DNA from: Burkholderiales bacterium
GTDB lineage: Bacteria; Pseudomonadota; Gammaproteobacteria; Burkholderiales; Usitatibacteraceae
Direction: 5' to 3'
Length of the DNA: 6,333 bases
Assembly: GCA_025350945.1 (NCBI GenBank)
Contig: JANXWW010000029.1
Coordinates: 1-6,333 of the forward strand
In this document: one piece after another, positions 6,078-6,333 of the stretch
Position numbering within the stretch: the first letter of the stretch is position 1
Layout of the letters: every line of letters starts with the position of its first letter
Position numbers and translations under genes: made by a program
The notes under the pieces: model-generated
The model's database searches: none
What the model saw: only the letters and a program-made list of their open reading frames with translations
Told to the model about the DNA's origin: nothing

Positions 6078-6118
6078 AAACTGTTGTTAGGTTCTTCGCA
6101 TGTGACGAAAACGAAAAG

Positions 6119-6146
6119 CATATCCCTCGCAAAAGCGTCTCGGGAT
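6119..6146. repeat. Right copy of the 15-bp direct repeat, embedded in a dyad
   Basis: CATATCCCTCGCAAA (6119-6133) repeats the sequence at 2585-2599 with one mismatch. It runs into a nested dyad: ATCCC (6122-6126) pairs with GGGAT (6142-6146), and CGC-AAAA-GCG (6128-6137) pairs inside. Read on the minus strand it has the form ATCCCGAG...GAGGGAT, similar to dispersed repeats in many bacterial genomes. The left copy keeps only one half of this dyad. Confidence 0.45.
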
Positions 6147-6166
6147 GACATTGGTAGAATTTAAAG

Positions 6167-6219
6167 CGCCTTTATTGGCGGGCATTTTAAGTCATTTATG
6201 CTTGTAAAGCCGCGCCAAT
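6167..6219 (-). terminator. Weak hairpins between pentapeptide gene and ntrC, possible terminator
   Basis: CGCC-TTTATT-GGCG (6167-6180) forms a 4-bp stem; alternatively ATTGGCG (6174-6180) pairs with CGCCAAT (6213-6219). On the minus strand, downstream of ntrC, the short stem is followed by CTTTAAATT, a weak U-containing tail. The pairs overlap and are mutually exclusive, so this is only a tentative end for the ntrC message. The rest of 5984-6238 holds no gene. Confidence 0.3.
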
Positions 6220-6238
6220 GCTAGTGTTTGTAAAATGA

Positions 6239-6333
6239 TTATTCTTCTTTTTCAACTGTGCCCACGTCCAAATTCAGCTCCTGAATTTTGCGCGTGAGTG
6301 TATTTCTACCGATCCCCAGTAAGGTCGCGGCTT
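6239..6333 (-). CDS. ntrC: Nitrogen regulation protein NR(I)/NtrC, C-terminal end only
   Basis: The last 30 residues and stop codon of a minus-strand gene enter from the right edge: AATLLGIGRNTLTRKIQEL, then NLDVGTVEKEE. This is the Fis-type helix-turn-helix that ends sigma-54-dependent activators, and the LLGxGRNTLTRKxxEL form is characteristic of NtrC (GlnG), the response regulator that turns on nitrogen-assimilation genes when phosphorylated by NtrB. The receiver and AAA+ domains lie outside the window, so another NtrC-family regulator cannot be fully excluded. It converges with the pentapeptide gene and has no visible functional tie to it. Confidence 0.85.
   Translation of the reverse strand, partial: AATLLGIGRNTLTRKIQELNLDVGTVEKEE

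Noticed and set aside
6145..6207. 20-codon plus-strand open frame before ntrC
   Set aside because: No ribosome binding site, no hydrophobic toxin or leader-peptide pattern, and it overlaps hairpins; likely chance.
1..6333. CRISPR array, tRNA, rRNA or IS transposase
   Set aside because: No regularly spaced repeats, no tRNA cloverleaf or rRNA-like stretches, and no transposase motifs were seen; repeats present are short palindromes and one direct repeat.

Overview
The window looks like a chromosomal segment of a proteobacterium, most likely a betaproteobacterium. This is inferred from the bifunctional-type ArgA sequence, the rsmE-argA arrangement, the NtrC C-terminus and moderate GC; no 16S or other decisive marker is present. 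Three ordinary housekeeping genes fill the left third. A two-gene module that looks like accessory, interbacterial-conflict DNA fills the middle, and another housekeeping gene enters at the right edge.

Left (1-2381): a minus-strand rsmE-argA pair. rsmE is complete, with a TTG start, a good ribosome binding site and a consensus-like TATAAT box. argA runs off the left edge. Divergent from rsmE is a plus-strand inositol-monophosphatase-family gene. The 163-bp divergent spacer carries several small dyads.

Middle (2382-5983): after a 259-bp gene-free spacer comes a 745-residue protein built like a polymorphic toxin. It has a proline-rich N-terminus, a hydrophobic/Ala-Gly-rich pretoxin-like middle, a zincin metallopeptidase domain with an HEVGH motif, and a C-terminal domain with WDVKSP that looks like a PD-(D/E)XK nuclease toxin tip. 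One base after its stop codon starts a 367-residue protein whose first half is a regular pentapeptide-repeat beta-helix and whose second half is an unrecognised domain. The position is that of an immunity gene. No secretion marker (PAAR, VgrG, Rhs, two-partner secretion, signal peptide) is visible, so the delivery route is open.

Right (5984-6333): a gene-free spacer with a long imperfect palindrome (6005-6077), a second dyad (6122-6146) and a weak terminator-like hairpin, followed by the minus-strand C-terminal end of ntrC. A 15-bp direct repeat (14/15 identical) lies just upstream of the toxin gene (2585-2599) and again downstream of the pentapeptide gene (6119-6133). It brackets the two-gene module and may mark its boundaries, although the right copy is part of a dyad that could be a dispersed repeat.

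How the genes may work together: the two middle genes are probably translated from one message, with restart at the TGATATG junction, and plausibly form a toxin-immunity pair. The metallopeptidase domain between carrier and nuclease tip could process the toxin or be a second warhead. The flanking genes (arginine biosynthesis, 16S rRNA methylation, a sugar/inositol-phosphate phosphatase, nitrogen regulation) have no evident link to the module.
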